Below, piece after piece: positions 27,292-35,217 of a stretch of DNA of 64,000 bases. The position numbers and the translations under genes were made by a program. The notes below the pieces were generated by a model, which was not told the DNA's origin, did not search any database, and saw only the letters and a list, made by a program, of their open reading frames with translations. Each line of letters begins with the position of its first letter. Positions within the stretch are counted from its first letter, which is position 1. Origin of the DNA: Nakamurella sp. PAMC28650 (GTDB lineage Bacteria > Actinomycetota > Actinomycetes > Mycobacteriales > Nakamurellaceae); NCBI RefSeq assembly GCF_014303395.1, contig NZ_CP060298.1:4669001-4733000 (forward strand). The letters run 5' to 3'.

Positions 27292-27375
27292 CAGCGGGCC
27301 GGCGCAGCCTGAGCGGGCCGGCGGCATGTCCGCCGCACGCAACGCGGATGCCGGGATCATGGCACTGTGGACGGA

Positions 27376-28425
27376 ATGATCTACCGCCGCGCTGCGATCT
27401 GGTGCGGGTTGGCACTGATCATCGTCGGCGCGGCGGGCTGCACGGCCGTGGGACCGACGGGCCCGTCGACCACCCCGGCGGCTGTCTCCACCGGCGGCGG
27501 GCCGATCAGCCCAGCGGCGAGCAGTCCCGCGTTGGCAAGTCCCTTGTCGAGCAGGACCGCGCCGAGCGGCCCAGCGGTGATCGGCCCAGCACCCAGCAGT
27601 CCGGCAGAGATCGGTCCGGCGCCGAGCAATTCGACCCCGAGCAGTACCGCCGTGATCAGCTCGGCGGCCGGAGTCACTGCGCAGGCATCACCCGGCGCCG
27701 TACCGGTCCCGTCACTGCCCTTCGTCGGCGTCGTCGGGGTCAACGACCCGACCTGCCACTCAGGCAAGCGGCCGGTCGTGCTGCTGCACGGCACCTTCTC
27801 GACCGTGGCGTCGAACTTCTCGGTGATGGTGCCGTCGTTGTCGGCCGCGGGTCGGTGCGTCTTCGCGCTCGAGTACGGCCACGGGGGACTGGCGGCCGTC
27901 ACGACCTCGGCCGGTGAGTTCGCCGCGTTCGTCGCCACCGTCCGCCGGGTGACCGGAGCCCGACAGGTCGACGTGGTCGCCTACTCGCAGGGCGGTCTGG
28001 TGCTCCGGACCGGACTGCGACTCGACGGGCTCGCCGACCAGGTGGCCACCGCCGTGCTCATCGCGCCGTCCTGGAACGGCACGACGGCGCCGTTGGCCGG
28101 TGCGCTGCCGGCGAATTTCTGCCCCGCCTGCGCCGATCAGGTCGCCGGATCGCCCCTGCTCCGGAAACTGGACCTCGGCGGCGACCTGGACGGTGACGTG
28201 CGGTACGCCGAGGTGTCCACCCGCGGAGACACCGTGGTGACGCCGATCGGTTCCCAGGTGCCGGCGGGCTCGCCCGACCGGGTGCGGTCGATCGTCGCCG
28301 AGGATCGCTGCCCACGACTGGTCACCGATCACGTCCACCTGCCGGGCGTTGCCGGTGTGATCCATTGGGTGCTGGCGGCGCTGGCCACCGACGGGCGACC
28401 GGTACCCGCCGATCTGACATGTTGA
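27376..28425 (+). CDS. Secreted lipoprotein lipase/esterase, alpha/beta hydrolase
   Basis: A 349-residue predicted lipoprotein: a signal peptide with Cys in IVGAAGCTAVG near residue 22, then about 75 residues of Pro/Ser/Ala repeats (SSPAEIGPAPSNS), then a class-2-lipase-like hydrolase domain. The hydrolase shows RPVVLLHGTFST (oxyanion), VDVVAYSQGGLV (nucleophile Ser), and a late His in DHVHLPG. It is expected on the outer face of the membrane, hydrolysing ester substrates. The start is ATG 27376, or GTG 27367 which adds three residues. Confidence 0.88.
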   Translation: MIYRRAAIWCGLALIIVGAAGCTAVGPTGPSTTPAAVSTGGGPISPAASSPALASPLSSRTAPSGPAVIGPAPSSPAEIGPAPSNSTPSSTAVISSAAGVTAQASPGAVPVPSLPFVGVVGVNDPTCHSGKRPVVLLHGTFSTVASNFSVMVPSLSAAGRCVFALEYGHGGLAAVTTSAGEFAAFVATVRRVTGARQVDVVAYSQGGLVLRTGLRLDGLADQVATAVLIAPSWNGTTAPLAGALPANFCPACADQVAGSPLLRKLDLGGDLDGDVRYAEVSTRGDTVVTPIGSQVPAGSPDRVRSIVAEDRCPRLVTDHVHLPGVAGVIHWVLAALATDGRPVPADLTC

Positions 28426-28456
28426 GAGCCCGGACCGGCGCAGGCCGATCCGACGA

Positions 28457-28487
28457 TTGGGTGCCGGGGCGCCAGAACTGCTAATCT
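28457..28487 (+). promoter_or_regulatory. Candidate promoter of rpsT
   Basis: TTGGGT (28457-28462) and TAATCT (28482-28487) with a 19-base spacer, upstream of a GC-rich, potentially structured leader of about 150 bases that precedes rpsT. The spacer is a little long, so this is a weak prediction. Confidence 0.35.
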
Positions 28488-28645
28488 AGGTCTTCGTGTG
28501 CGCTCCGCCGGGGTGCACTCTGCCCTCCGGGCGTCGCCCTCCGGGGCAGGCGCCGAGGATTCCCACCCGCTGTCGGGCCGGGTCCACGGGGGCGACACCA
28601 GCTGGACGCACACATTCCCTAGAGACGAAACGAAGGCAATCAGGC

Positions 28646-28906
28646 GTGGCCAACATCAAGTCCCAGATCAAGCGCATTCGCACCAACGAGCAGGCGCGCC
28701 TGCGCAACAAGTCCGTGAAGTCAGCACTCAAGACTGCGATTCGTCGCGTCAAGGCCGCCACCGCCACCGGCGACAAGGCCGCTGCCACCGTCGAACTGGT
28801 CGCCGCGAACCGCAGCCTGGACAAGGCCGTCTCCAAGGGTGTCATCCACGCGAACCAGGCCGCCAACCGCAAGTCGGCGCTGGCGCAGCAGGTCAACGCC
28901 CTCTGA
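28646..28906 (+). CDS. rpsT: 30S ribosomal protein bS20
   Basis: An 86-residue basic, helical ribosomal protein that binds 16S rRNA. The start is GTG at 28646 ([20 protein letters not shown]), and the family pattern [14 protein letters not shown] and [14 protein letters not shown] is complete. It is divergent from nothing and single on its strand; a strong terminator follows 11 bases after the stop. holA converges from the other side, as in mycobacteria. Confidence 0.97.
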   Translation: MANIKSQIKRIRTNEQARLRNKSVKSALKTAIRRVKAATATGDKAAATVELVAANRSLDKAVSKGVIHANQAANRKSALAQQVNAL

Positions 28907-28916
28907 CCCAGCCTCG

Positions 28917-28952
28917 AAGGGGACGGCGCCACTTGGTGGCGCCGTCCCTTTT
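28917..28952 (+). terminator. Intrinsic terminator of rpsT
   Basis: A perfect 12-bp stem GGACGGCGCCAC / GTGGCGCCGTCC with a TTG loop, followed by CTTTT. This is the clearest factor-independent terminator in the window. Confidence 0.92.
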
Positions 28953-29021
28953 GTCGTACCCGCATGCTTCCGGAATCCCGGCATCTCCGGTCCGTCACCA
29001 GTCGGACGCATCGTCGGGGTC

Positions 29022-29999
29022 TCAGCGGAGGCGTCGAGCACGCGACAAGTCGATGACCGCCTTCTCCAGCGCGTAGTCGGCGTCTGCTGCGAGACCCTTG
29101 ACGGCCCCGTTGAGGTCCGCGACCACTTCCATCGCGCGAGCCAGCCCGGGTTCGCTCCAGTACCGGGCTGCCGTGCGCGCCCGATCGATCTTCCACGGCG
29201 GCATGCCCAACTCGCCGGAGAGCGCATAGCCGTTTCCCGGACGGGCGCCGGATACCTTCGCCACCGTCCGGATGCCGTCGGCCAGGGCGTCGGCGACCAG
29301 TACGTGCGCCACGCCAACACCCATCGCCCATCGGAGCGCTTCCAGGGCGGACGGCACATCACCGGCCACCGCCAGATCGGCGACCGCGAAGCCGTTCACC
29401 TCGGCACGACCGCGGTGATAGCGGCGGACCGCCGACTCGTCGACCATCCCGCCGGTGTCGGCGACGAGCTGACCGGCTGCCGCAGCAAGTTCGCGCAGGT
29501 CGGATCCGACGGCATCGACGAGAGCCGCCACCGCATCCGGCGTAGTCGTTCCACCGGCAGATCGAATCTCGTGACGGACGAATTCGATCCGCTCGGCCGG
29601 TTTGGTGATCTTGTTGCAGGTCAGGACGGCGGCGCCCGCCTTCCGCAGCGCGTCCGCCAGAGCCTTGTTCCTGGCCCCGCCCAGATGCTGGACCACCAGC
29701 ACGACACCCTCCACCGGATCGCGTGCGTAGTCGACCACCGCGGCCACGAGTTCCTTCGACGCCTCGTGCGCCTGGCGGATGACCACCACCCGCGGCTCGG
29801 CGAACAGGCTCGGGGCGACGAGATCCGAGAACTCCAGGGGCGAGAGGCTGGCTGCGGCCGCTTCGCGCCGTTCCACGTCGGGGTCCACCCGTCGCGCCGC
29901 GCTGACGGCACCGGCAACCGCCCGATCCACCAGGAGCGGCTCGTCACCCAGCACGAGCAGCAGTGGATCCAGTGGAGCAGCGGCGGCGGACACACCCAT
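29022..29999 (-). CDS. holA: DNA polymerase III delta subunit
   Basis: A 325-residue clamp-loader delta subunit that opens the beta clamp. Seen: LLLVLGDEPLLVDRAVAGAV, VVVIRQAHEASKELVAA, VVLVVQHLGGARNKALADAL, the LRELAAAAGQLVAD helix, and the C-terminal collar with GMPPWKIDRARTAAR. ATG start at 29999. In mycobacteria holA directly follows comEC; here the two are separated by about 14.6 kb containing thrC and the haem cluster. Confidence 0.95.
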   Translation of the reverse strand: MGVSAAAAPLDPLLLVLGDEPLLVDRAVAGAVSAARRVDPDVERREAAAASLSPLEFSDLVAPSLFAEPRVVVIRQAHEASKELVAAVVDYARDPVEGVVLVVQHLGGARNKALADALRKAGAAVLTCNKITKPAERIEFVRHEIRSAGGTTTPDAVAALVDAVGSDLRELAAAAGQLVADTGGMVDESAVRRYHRGRAEVNGFAVADLAVAGDVPSALEALRWAMGVGVAHVLVADALADGIRTVAKVSGARPGNGYALSGELGMPPWKIDRARTAARYWSEPGLARAMEVVADLNGAVKGLAADADYALEKAVIDLSRARRLR

Positions 30000-30124
30000 A
30001 TCTTGTCAGCCAGGACCGACACACCCGGCGTTCACCGGTGACCCGATAAACTCTGCGGAAGAAACTTCCCGCGACGCTGCCGCCCCGCATCGCGTTGCTT
30101 CCCCACCCCTGACAAGGATCCCCG

Positions 30125-30823
30125 TTGCGCCCGATCTTCTCTGCTGCCGCCCTGCTGCTCTCGCTGGTCGTCGTCAGCTCGTGTGCCTCGAATTCCGCCG
30201 GCAACGCCGCGCCCGCATCGTCCAGTTCTTCGCCGGCCGGTGCTGCCCAGTCGGGCGCGTCCGGGTCGGCGACCTGCTCGTACCCCTCAGACGGCAGCGC
30301 CGCAGCCAAACCGGCGACCGCTCCGCCGGCTTCGGAACCGAAGAGCGGGACGGTCGACGTCACCATCGCTCTGACCGGCGGTGACGTGAAGATCACCATG
30401 GACCGGGCCAGGACCCCCTGCACCATCGGCAGTTTCGTGCACCTGGCCACCGCCGGCTACTTCGACAACACCACATGCCATCGCCTGACCACGACCAGCA
30501 GCTTGAAGGTGCTCCAGTGCGGCGACCCGTCCGGCACCGGTTCGGGTACTCCGGGTTACAGCTTCGCCGACGAGACGAACGCCTCCATGACGTACGGGAC
30601 GGGGACCGTGGCCATGGCCAACGCCGGACCGAACACCAACGGCTCGCAGTTCTTCCTGGTCTACGGCGACTCCGGCCTCTCCCCGGACTACACGGTTTTC
30701 GGTCACATCACCGGCGGACTGGACGTCCTGACGAAGATCGCCGCGGCGGGCGTCTCCGGTGGCTCGCAGGATGGCGCGCCGGCCTCGCCGATCACGATCA
30801 GCAAGGTGACCGTCGGCTCCTGA
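30125..30823 (+). CDS. Cyclophilin-type peptidyl-prolyl isomerase lipoprotein
   Basis: A 232-residue predicted lipoprotein (LLLSLVVVSSCASNS, lipidated Cys at about residue 20), with a Ser/Ala/Gly linker and a cyclophilin domain (about 75-230). Seen: FDNTTCHRLTTTSSLKVLQCGDP in place of the classical FHRVIxxFMxQGGD, with the catalytic Arg kept but the Phe changed to Cys, and GSQFFLVYGDS. Prolyl isomerase activity on exported proteins is likely. The start is TTG at 30125 with AAGGA eight bases upstream. The two cysteines in the motif could form a disulfide. Confidence 0.9.
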   Translation: MRPIFSAAALLLSLVVVSSCASNSAGNAAPASSSSSPAGAAQSGASGSATCSYPSDGSAAAKPATAPPASEPKSGTVDVTIALTGGDVKITMDRARTPCTIGSFVHLATAGYFDNTTCHRLTTTSSLKVLQCGDPSGTGSGTPGYSFADETNASMTYGTGTVAMANAGPNTNGSQFFLVYGDSGLSPDYTVFGHITGGLDVLTKIAAAGVSGGSQDGAPASPITISKVTVGS

Positions 30824-30863
30824 GAGCCGGATGCGGTAGCCTGGCCGGACAACTGAATCACCA

Positions 30864-31013
30864 CTCATCCAGAGGGGCAGAGGGATACGGCCCGATGAAG
30901 CCCCGGCAACCACTGATGATGATCTCCTTCTCGTTGTAGAGGCACAGCCTCGCCACTTCGAGGCCGGTCGTCAGCAGGTGCCCCGTCCGTCCCGCTCCGG
31001 CGGGAAAGATGAG
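30864..31013 (+). ncRNA. SAM-I (S-box) type riboswitch upstream of thrC
   Basis: The conserved core is unmistakable: CAGAG, GAGGGATACGGCCCGATGAA, GCCCCGGCAACC, and a later AGGTGCC. The P1 stem is CTCATC (30864-30869) with GATGAG (31008-31013). P3 can form from CTGA/TCAG around an extended arm, and a CCCGC-TCCG-GCGGG hairpin precedes the P1 3' strand. It binds S-adenosylmethionine in this family. The switch ends 15 bases before the thrC start. The bases after P1 (GACGA...TCGTC, 31013-31028) can fold with the AAAGG ribosome-binding site in the loop, and the P1 3' strand GATGAG can alternatively pair with CTCGTC, so control is probably at translation. The direction of control is not determined. 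Confidence 0.88.
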
Positions 31014-31028
31014 ACGAAAGGCCTCGTC

Positions 31029-32306
31029 ATGACCTCTGTCATCAGCTCTGCCAGCCCCACCACCAGTTCGGTCGATCTCGGTCCGGCCGTGGCGCTGTCG
31101 TGTCGCGAGTGCGGAAACCGCGTCGCCCTCGGGCCCTTCTACGCGTGCACCGAATGTTTCGGGCCGTTGGAGGTCGCCTACGAGTTCACCTCCACCGGCC
31201 AGGCCCTCCGCGAGCAGATCGAGGCCGGGCCGCAGAACATCTGGCGCTACGCTCCCCTGCTTCCCGTTCCGGCCGACATCGCCGGCACTCCCAACATCAA
31301 CCCGGGCGGTACCAAGCTCGTCCGCGCCGACAACCTGGCGCGCGAGCTCGGGATGAAAACCCTGTGGGTGAAGGATGATTCGGGTAATCCGACGCACTCC
31401 TTCAAGGACCGGGTGGTCGCCGTCGCGCTCGCTGCCGCCCGTCAGCTCGGCTTCAAGGTGCTCGCCTGCCCGTCGACCGGCAACCTGGCCAATGCGGTGG
31501 CCGCGGCCGCAGCACGCGCCGGGATCCGTTCGGTGGTCTTCGTACCGTCCAACCTCGAGCAGCAGAAGATCCTGACGACGGCGGCCTACGGCGGAACCCT
31601 GGTCGCCGTCGACGGCAACTACGACGACATCAACCGCCTGGCCGGGGAGATCGCCGGTGAGCAGGAGGACTGGGCCTTCGTCAACGTCAACGTCCGGCCC
31701 TATTACGCCGAGGGATCCAAGACTCTCGGCTACGAGGTCGCCGAGCAGCTCGGCTGGCGACTGCCCGAGCAGGTCGTCATCCCGATCGCCTCGGGCGCCC
31801 AACTGGTCAAGATCGACAAGGGGTTCAGCGAGTTGGTCGCGCTCGGCCTGGTGGAGGACGCGTCGTACAAGGTCTTCGGCGCCCAGGCGACCGGCTGCAA
31901 CCCGGTCTCGGCGGCGTTCAAGGACGGCCGCGACTTCATCCAGCCCGTTCGCCCCGACACGATCGCCAAGTCGCTCGCGATCGGCAATCCGGCAGACGGT
32001 CCCTATGTGCTCGACGTGGTCAAGCGGACCGGCGGCGCAATCGAGGACGTCACCGACGAAGAGGTCATCGAGGGCATCAAGTTGCTGGCCCGGACCGAGG
32101 GCATCTTCGCCGAGACCGCGGGCGGCGTCACGGTTGCCGTGCTGCGCAAGCTGCTGGCCTCCGGTCAGCTGGACCCGAACGCCGAGACGGTCATCTTCAA
32201 CACCGGCGACGGTCTCAAGACCCTCGATGCCATTGCCCACGTCGTCGGCCCGACCGCCACCATCCCGCCGACGCTGGCAGCCTTCGACGCGACCGGCCTC
32301 GCGTAG
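31029..32306 (+). CDS. thrC: Threonine synthase
   Basis: A 425-residue PLP enzyme converting O-phosphohomoserine to threonine and phosphate. Seen: an N-terminal four-Cys zinc ribbon (Cys 25, 28, 40, 43), PLP lysine in PTHSFKDR (K126), the phosphate loop CPSTGNLANAVAAAAARA, and VFNTGDGLKT-like FNTGDGLKTLDA at the end. The zinc ribbon is common in archaeal/actinobacterial-type enzymes. The ATG at 31029 has AAAGG seven bases upstream. It is preceded by a SAM riboswitch and followed by a strong hairpin, so it is a single-gene unit. Confidence 0.96.
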   Translation: MTSVISSASPTTSSVDLGPAVALSCRECGNRVALGPFYACTECFGPLEVAYEFTSTGQALREQIEAGPQNIWRYAPLLPVPADIAGTPNINPGGTKLVRADNLARELGMKTLWVKDDSGNPTHSFKDRVVAVALAAARQLGFKVLACPSTGNLANAVAAAAARAGIRSVVFVPSNLEQQKILTTAAYGGTLVAVDGNYDDINRLAGEIAGEQEDWAFVNVNVRPYYAEGSKTLGYEVAEQLGWRLPEQVVIPIASGAQLVKIDKGFSELVALGLVEDASYKVFGAQATGCNPVSAAFKDGRDFIQPVRPDTIAKSLAIGNPADGPYVLDVVKRTGGAIEDVTDEEVIEGIKLLARTEGIFAETAGGVTVAVLRKLLASGQLDPNAETVIFNTGDGLKTLDAIAHVVGPTATIPPTLAAFDATGLA

Positions 32307-32340
32307 ACGCCGCTCTGCCCGTCAGCACCCGAACGCCCGC

Positions 32341-32376
32341 AACGGCCCGGTCTCCCGCTCGGGGACCGGGCCGTTT
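32341..32376 (+). terminator. Intrinsic terminator of thrC
   Basis: A 12-bp stem AACGGCCCGGTC / GACCGGGCCGTT with a 12-base loop, ending in TTT. It lies 35 bases after the thrC stop. The A-rich 5' edge may also serve hemA from the other strand. Confidence 0.82.
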
Positions 32377-32401
32377 CCGCATCTCCGGGGCCAGGGTGTG
32401 G

Positions 32402-32498
32402 CATGGATCAACATCGCACGCATGGCCGAACTTGACGACTTCTGTCCCACCAGTCCCAAACGAGCCACTTTGATCCATGCCTGCGAAGTTGATCCACG
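32402..32498. repeat. Dispersed palindromic-ended repeat, copy 2 (97 bp)
   Basis: Arms CATGGATCAACATCGCA and TGCGAAGTTGATCCACG form an imperfect inverted repeat. The reverse complement aligns with the copy at 1517-1594: shared blocks are TTTGGGAC, GGGACAG, AGTC, TTC and CCATGC in the same order, with about 20 extra bases near one arm. It lies in the gap between the converging thrC and hemA genes. Confidence 0.72.
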
Positions 32499-32552
32499 CG
32501 CACACCGGGCCACGCGCACCCCGGGCCAGGCGAATGACGGGACCGCGCCGGG

Positions 32553-33839
32553 TCAGTGGTCCGGGGACGTCGGCAGTTCGATGCCGAAAAGGGTGTGCAG
32601 GGCCTGGAGGTAGCCGGCCCCGTCACCGGTCCTGGCCAACTCCTTGGCCCGGAGCGTCGGCGTGTGCAGCAGGGATTGCGTGACCCGGTGCATGGCCAAC
32701 TCGACCTCCGCCGCGATGGCGTCGTCGTACTTGGCCCGGAGCCGGACCATCTCCTTCTCCACCGCCCCGGAGACGTGCTTGCGAAGGGCGACGACAGCCG
32801 GGTCGAGTGCCCGGCTCGCCTGGTCGTCCTCGAACTTCGCCACGGCCGCGATGACGACATCATGAGCGGCGTTGATCGATTCCCGATGCTCGGGCGCAGC
32901 ACCCTCCGCAACGGTGTGCAGGTCGATGACCCGGACGCCCGGCAGCGCGCGCACACCGGCGGACACATCCGGTCGGAGCGCGAGATCGATCAGCTGCAGC
33001 GGGTTCTCGCGCCCGACCAGGGCCGCGGTGATGGTGGCCACGTCCAGGACGCCACCAGTGGTGCCGCTGCAGGCGATGACGAGGTCCGCCTTGCTGACGG
33101 CTTCGGCGAACTGGTCGGCCGGCACCACCTCGGCGTGATGGGTGGCGGCGAAGGCGTCGGCGCGCCCGCTCGGGGAGAAGACCTGCAGCCGGGTGCAGCC
33201 GCGAGCGTGCAGCGCGGCGGCGACCACCCTGGCGTACGCCCCCGTTCCGATGATCAGGCAGGTCGAGGTGGCCAGCGGTAGCGCGGCGTCCAGGGTCTGG
33301 GCCGACGGGAGCGCGGCCGTGGCGATGTCGATCGCCACCGACGCGACCGACCGACCGGCCGACCCGAGCCCGGTGCCGGTGGTCACCTGCTTGGCGGTCC
33401 TGGCGGCGGACTGGAAGAGGGAGTTCAGGATCGGCGTCGTGGTGCCGGCGGCGTGGGCCGCGGTCAGTGCGCGTGACACCTGCCCCGAGATCTCGGCCTC
33501 GCCGACGACCATCGAATCGAGCCCGGAGGCGACCGTGAACAGATGCGCGGCAACGGGGGCGCCGACCCGGACCTTGAGAAGCCCCGCTGCATCGGCCGGA
33601 TCGATCTCGGCCACCGCGGCGATCCGGTCGGTGACGGCATCGATCGCGTCGTGGAAGCGATCGGCGTCCAGGTAGATCTCGAGCCGGTTGCAGGTGGCAA
33701 GTACGACGGAGCCCCGGATCGCGCCGTCAGCGGCGGTCAATTCGCGCAGGGCCTGGCTGAGAGAGTCGGTGCTCGTCGAAAGCCGCTCCAACTGGGTCAG
33801 CTCCAGGTCGTGGTGGCTGGCACCGAGAACCATGAGCAT
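32553..33839 (-). CDS. hemA: Glutamyl-tRNA reductase
   Basis: A 428-residue enzyme reducing glutamyl-tRNA(Glu) to glutamate-1-semialdehyde, the first step of C5-pathway haem synthesis. Catalytic Cys50 is in VLATCNR; GASHHDLE, GLDSMVVGEAEISGQV, the NADPH site IIGTGAYARVVAAAL and the C-terminal dimerisation helices are present. The start ATG at 33839 lies seven bases after a TACGAT -10 (33851-33846), so the mRNA may be leaderless; an ATG two codons later is the alternative. It faces hemE across a 247-base gap that contains an iron box. Confidence 0.96.
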   Translation of the reverse strand: MLMVLGASHHDLELTQLERLSTSTDSLSQALRELTAADGAIRGSVVLATCNRLEIYLDADRFHDAIDAVTDRIAAVAEIDPADAAGLLKVRVGAPVAAHLFTVASGLDSMVVGEAEISGQVSRALTAAHAAGTTTPILNSLFQSAARTAKQVTTGTGLGSAGRSVASVAIDIATAALPSAQTLDAALPLATSTCLIIGTGAYARVVAAALHARGCTRLQVFSPSGRADAFAATHHAEVVPADQFAEAVSKADLVIACSGTTGGVLDVATITAALVGRENPLQLIDLALRPDVSAGVRALPGVRVIDLHTVAEGAAPEHRESINAAHDVVIAAVAKFEDDQASRALDPAVVALRKHVSGAVEKEMVRLRAKYDDAIAAEVELAMHRVTQSLLHTPTLRAKELARTGDGAGYLQALHTLFGIELPTSPDH

Positions 33840-33845
33840 TACCCC

Positions 33846-33851
33846 ATCGTA
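33846..33851 (-). promoter_or_regulatory. Candidate -10 element of hemA (leaderless start)
   Basis: TACGAT on the minus strand. Its distance to the ATG at 33839 puts the expected transcription start on the initiator codon itself. The -35 region is weak (TGGTTT, 16-base spacer), as would suit an activated or repressible promoter. Confidence 0.45.
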
Positions 33852-33875
33852 CCGCTGTGACCAGCCCAAACCAGG

Positions 33876-33894
33876 AAAGGTGAGGCTCACCAGC
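33876..33894. promoter_or_regulatory. DtxR/IdeR/DmdR-type iron box between hemA and hemE
   Basis: The 19-mer AAAGGTGAGGCTCACCAGC has a perfect 13-bp palindromic core GGTGAG-G-CTCACC. The core has the geometry of the actinobacterial iron box TTAGGTTAGGCTCACCTAA (13 of 19 identical, 12 of 13 in the core). It lies 37 bases upstream of the hemA start, just upstream of the predicted -10. Binding by an iron-dependent repressor is inferred. Confidence 0.65.
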
Positions 33895-34086
33895 CGTCGA
33901 TCCGACAGGCAAGGACAGCATCGACGGCACGGTCTGTGACGTGCACTGTCGCACCTTGGCAACCGCCGGCGCAGAGGTGCGGAGAGCCACGTCACCAAGG
34001 GTCCGCTAACCCGGTCCGGGCCGTGACGGAGTCCCCGACCTTCCCCTGCCCGGTCCGACCGGTCCTGGTGGGACGATGAACCCACC

Positions 34087-35217
34087 ATGACGACGCACGC
34101 AGCCACCTCCGTAGAAGCCGACCACACCACCGAGGCCGACACCACCACACAGGCCGAGCGGACCCTGCCGGCCGACCACCCCCTGCGTGACGGCAGGTTG
34201 GACGGCGCTCCCCTGCTGAGGGCCTACCGCGGACTGCCCACCGCCGCTCATCCCGTCTGGTTCATGCGCCAGGCCGGACGGTCCCTACCCGAGTACATGA
34301 GGGTGCGCACCGGGACGGGCATGCTCCAGGCCTGCCTCACCCCGGACCTGGCCGCCGAGATCACCCTGCAGCCCGTACGCCGACACGGGGTGGACGCGGC
34401 GATCCTGTTCAGCGACATCGTGGTTCCGTTGAAACTGGCCGGCATCGGGGTGGAGATCGTGCCCGGCACTGGGCCGGTCGTCGACCACCCCATCCGGACC
34501 GCGGCGGACGTGGCAGCGCTTCCGCAGCTGGACCCGGCCGCGCTGGCGCCGATCAGCCAGGCGGCCGCCAACTGCGTGCAGGCGCTCGGCCGCACACCAT
34601 TGATCGGTTTCGCGGGCGCACCGTTCACGCTGGCGTCCTACCTGGTCGAGGGCGGACCGAGCCGGGAACACCTGCGCACCAAGGCCCTGATGCACGCAGA
34701 GCCCGAGACCTGGCACGCGCTGGCCTCCTGGGTGGCCGGCGTCACCGGCTCGTTCCTGCGGGCCCAGATCCTGGCCGGGGCCTCGGCGGTCCAACTGTTC
34801 GACTCCTGGGCCGGCGGCCTGTCCCTGGCCGACTACCAGCGCTTCGTCGCCGAGCACTCGGCCACGGTGCTCGCCTCCGTCTCCGACCTCCCGGTGCCGC
34901 GGGTGCACTTCGGGATCAACACCGGAGAACTGCTGGCCGCGATGCGTGATGCCGGCGCCGATGTGATGGGTGTGGATCACCGCATCCCGCTCGACGTCGC
35001 GAACCAGCGCCTCGGTGGCCGCACGCCCCTGCAGGGCAACATCGACCCGGCGCTGCTCTTCGCCGGCGACCGACCGCTGCACGAAGCAACACTCGCCTGC
35101 CTGGAAGCCGGCCGCAGCGCCCCGGGTCACGTCGTCAACCTCGGGCACGGCGTACCTCCGGACACCGACCCCGACGTCCTGACCCGTCTGGTGGCCTTCA
35201 TCCACGACCAGCCATGA
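34087..35217 (+). CDS. hemE: Uroporphyrinogen decarboxylase
   Basis: A 376-residue enzyme decarboxylating uroporphyrinogen III to coproporphyrinogen III. Seen: [15 protein letters not shown] (substrate Arg), [18 protein letters not shown] (catalytic Asp), [36 protein letters not shown] and the late His in [12 protein letters not shown]. The first 35 residues are Thr/Ala/Glu-rich and lack homology to the core, so a later start is possible. It heads the eight-gene haem run; its stop overlaps the next start (ATGA). Confidence 0.96.
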   Translation: MTTHAATSVEADHTTEADTTTQAERTLPADHPLRDGRLDGAPLLRAYRGLPTAAHPVWFMRQAGRSLPEYMRVRTGTGMLQACLTPDLAAEITLQPVRRHGVDAAILFSDIVVPLKLAGIGVEIVPGTGPVVDHPIRTAADVAALPQLDPAALAPISQAAANCVQALGRTPLIGFAGAPFTLASYLVEGGPSREHLRTKALMHAEPETWHALASWVAGVTGSFLRAQILAGASAVQLFDSWAGGLSLADYQRFVAEHSATVLASVSDLPVPRVHFGINTGELLAAMRDAGADVMGVDHRIPLDVANQRLGGRTPLQGNIDPALLFAGDRPLHEATLACLEAGRSAPGHVVNLGHGVPPDTDPDVLTRLVAFIHDQP

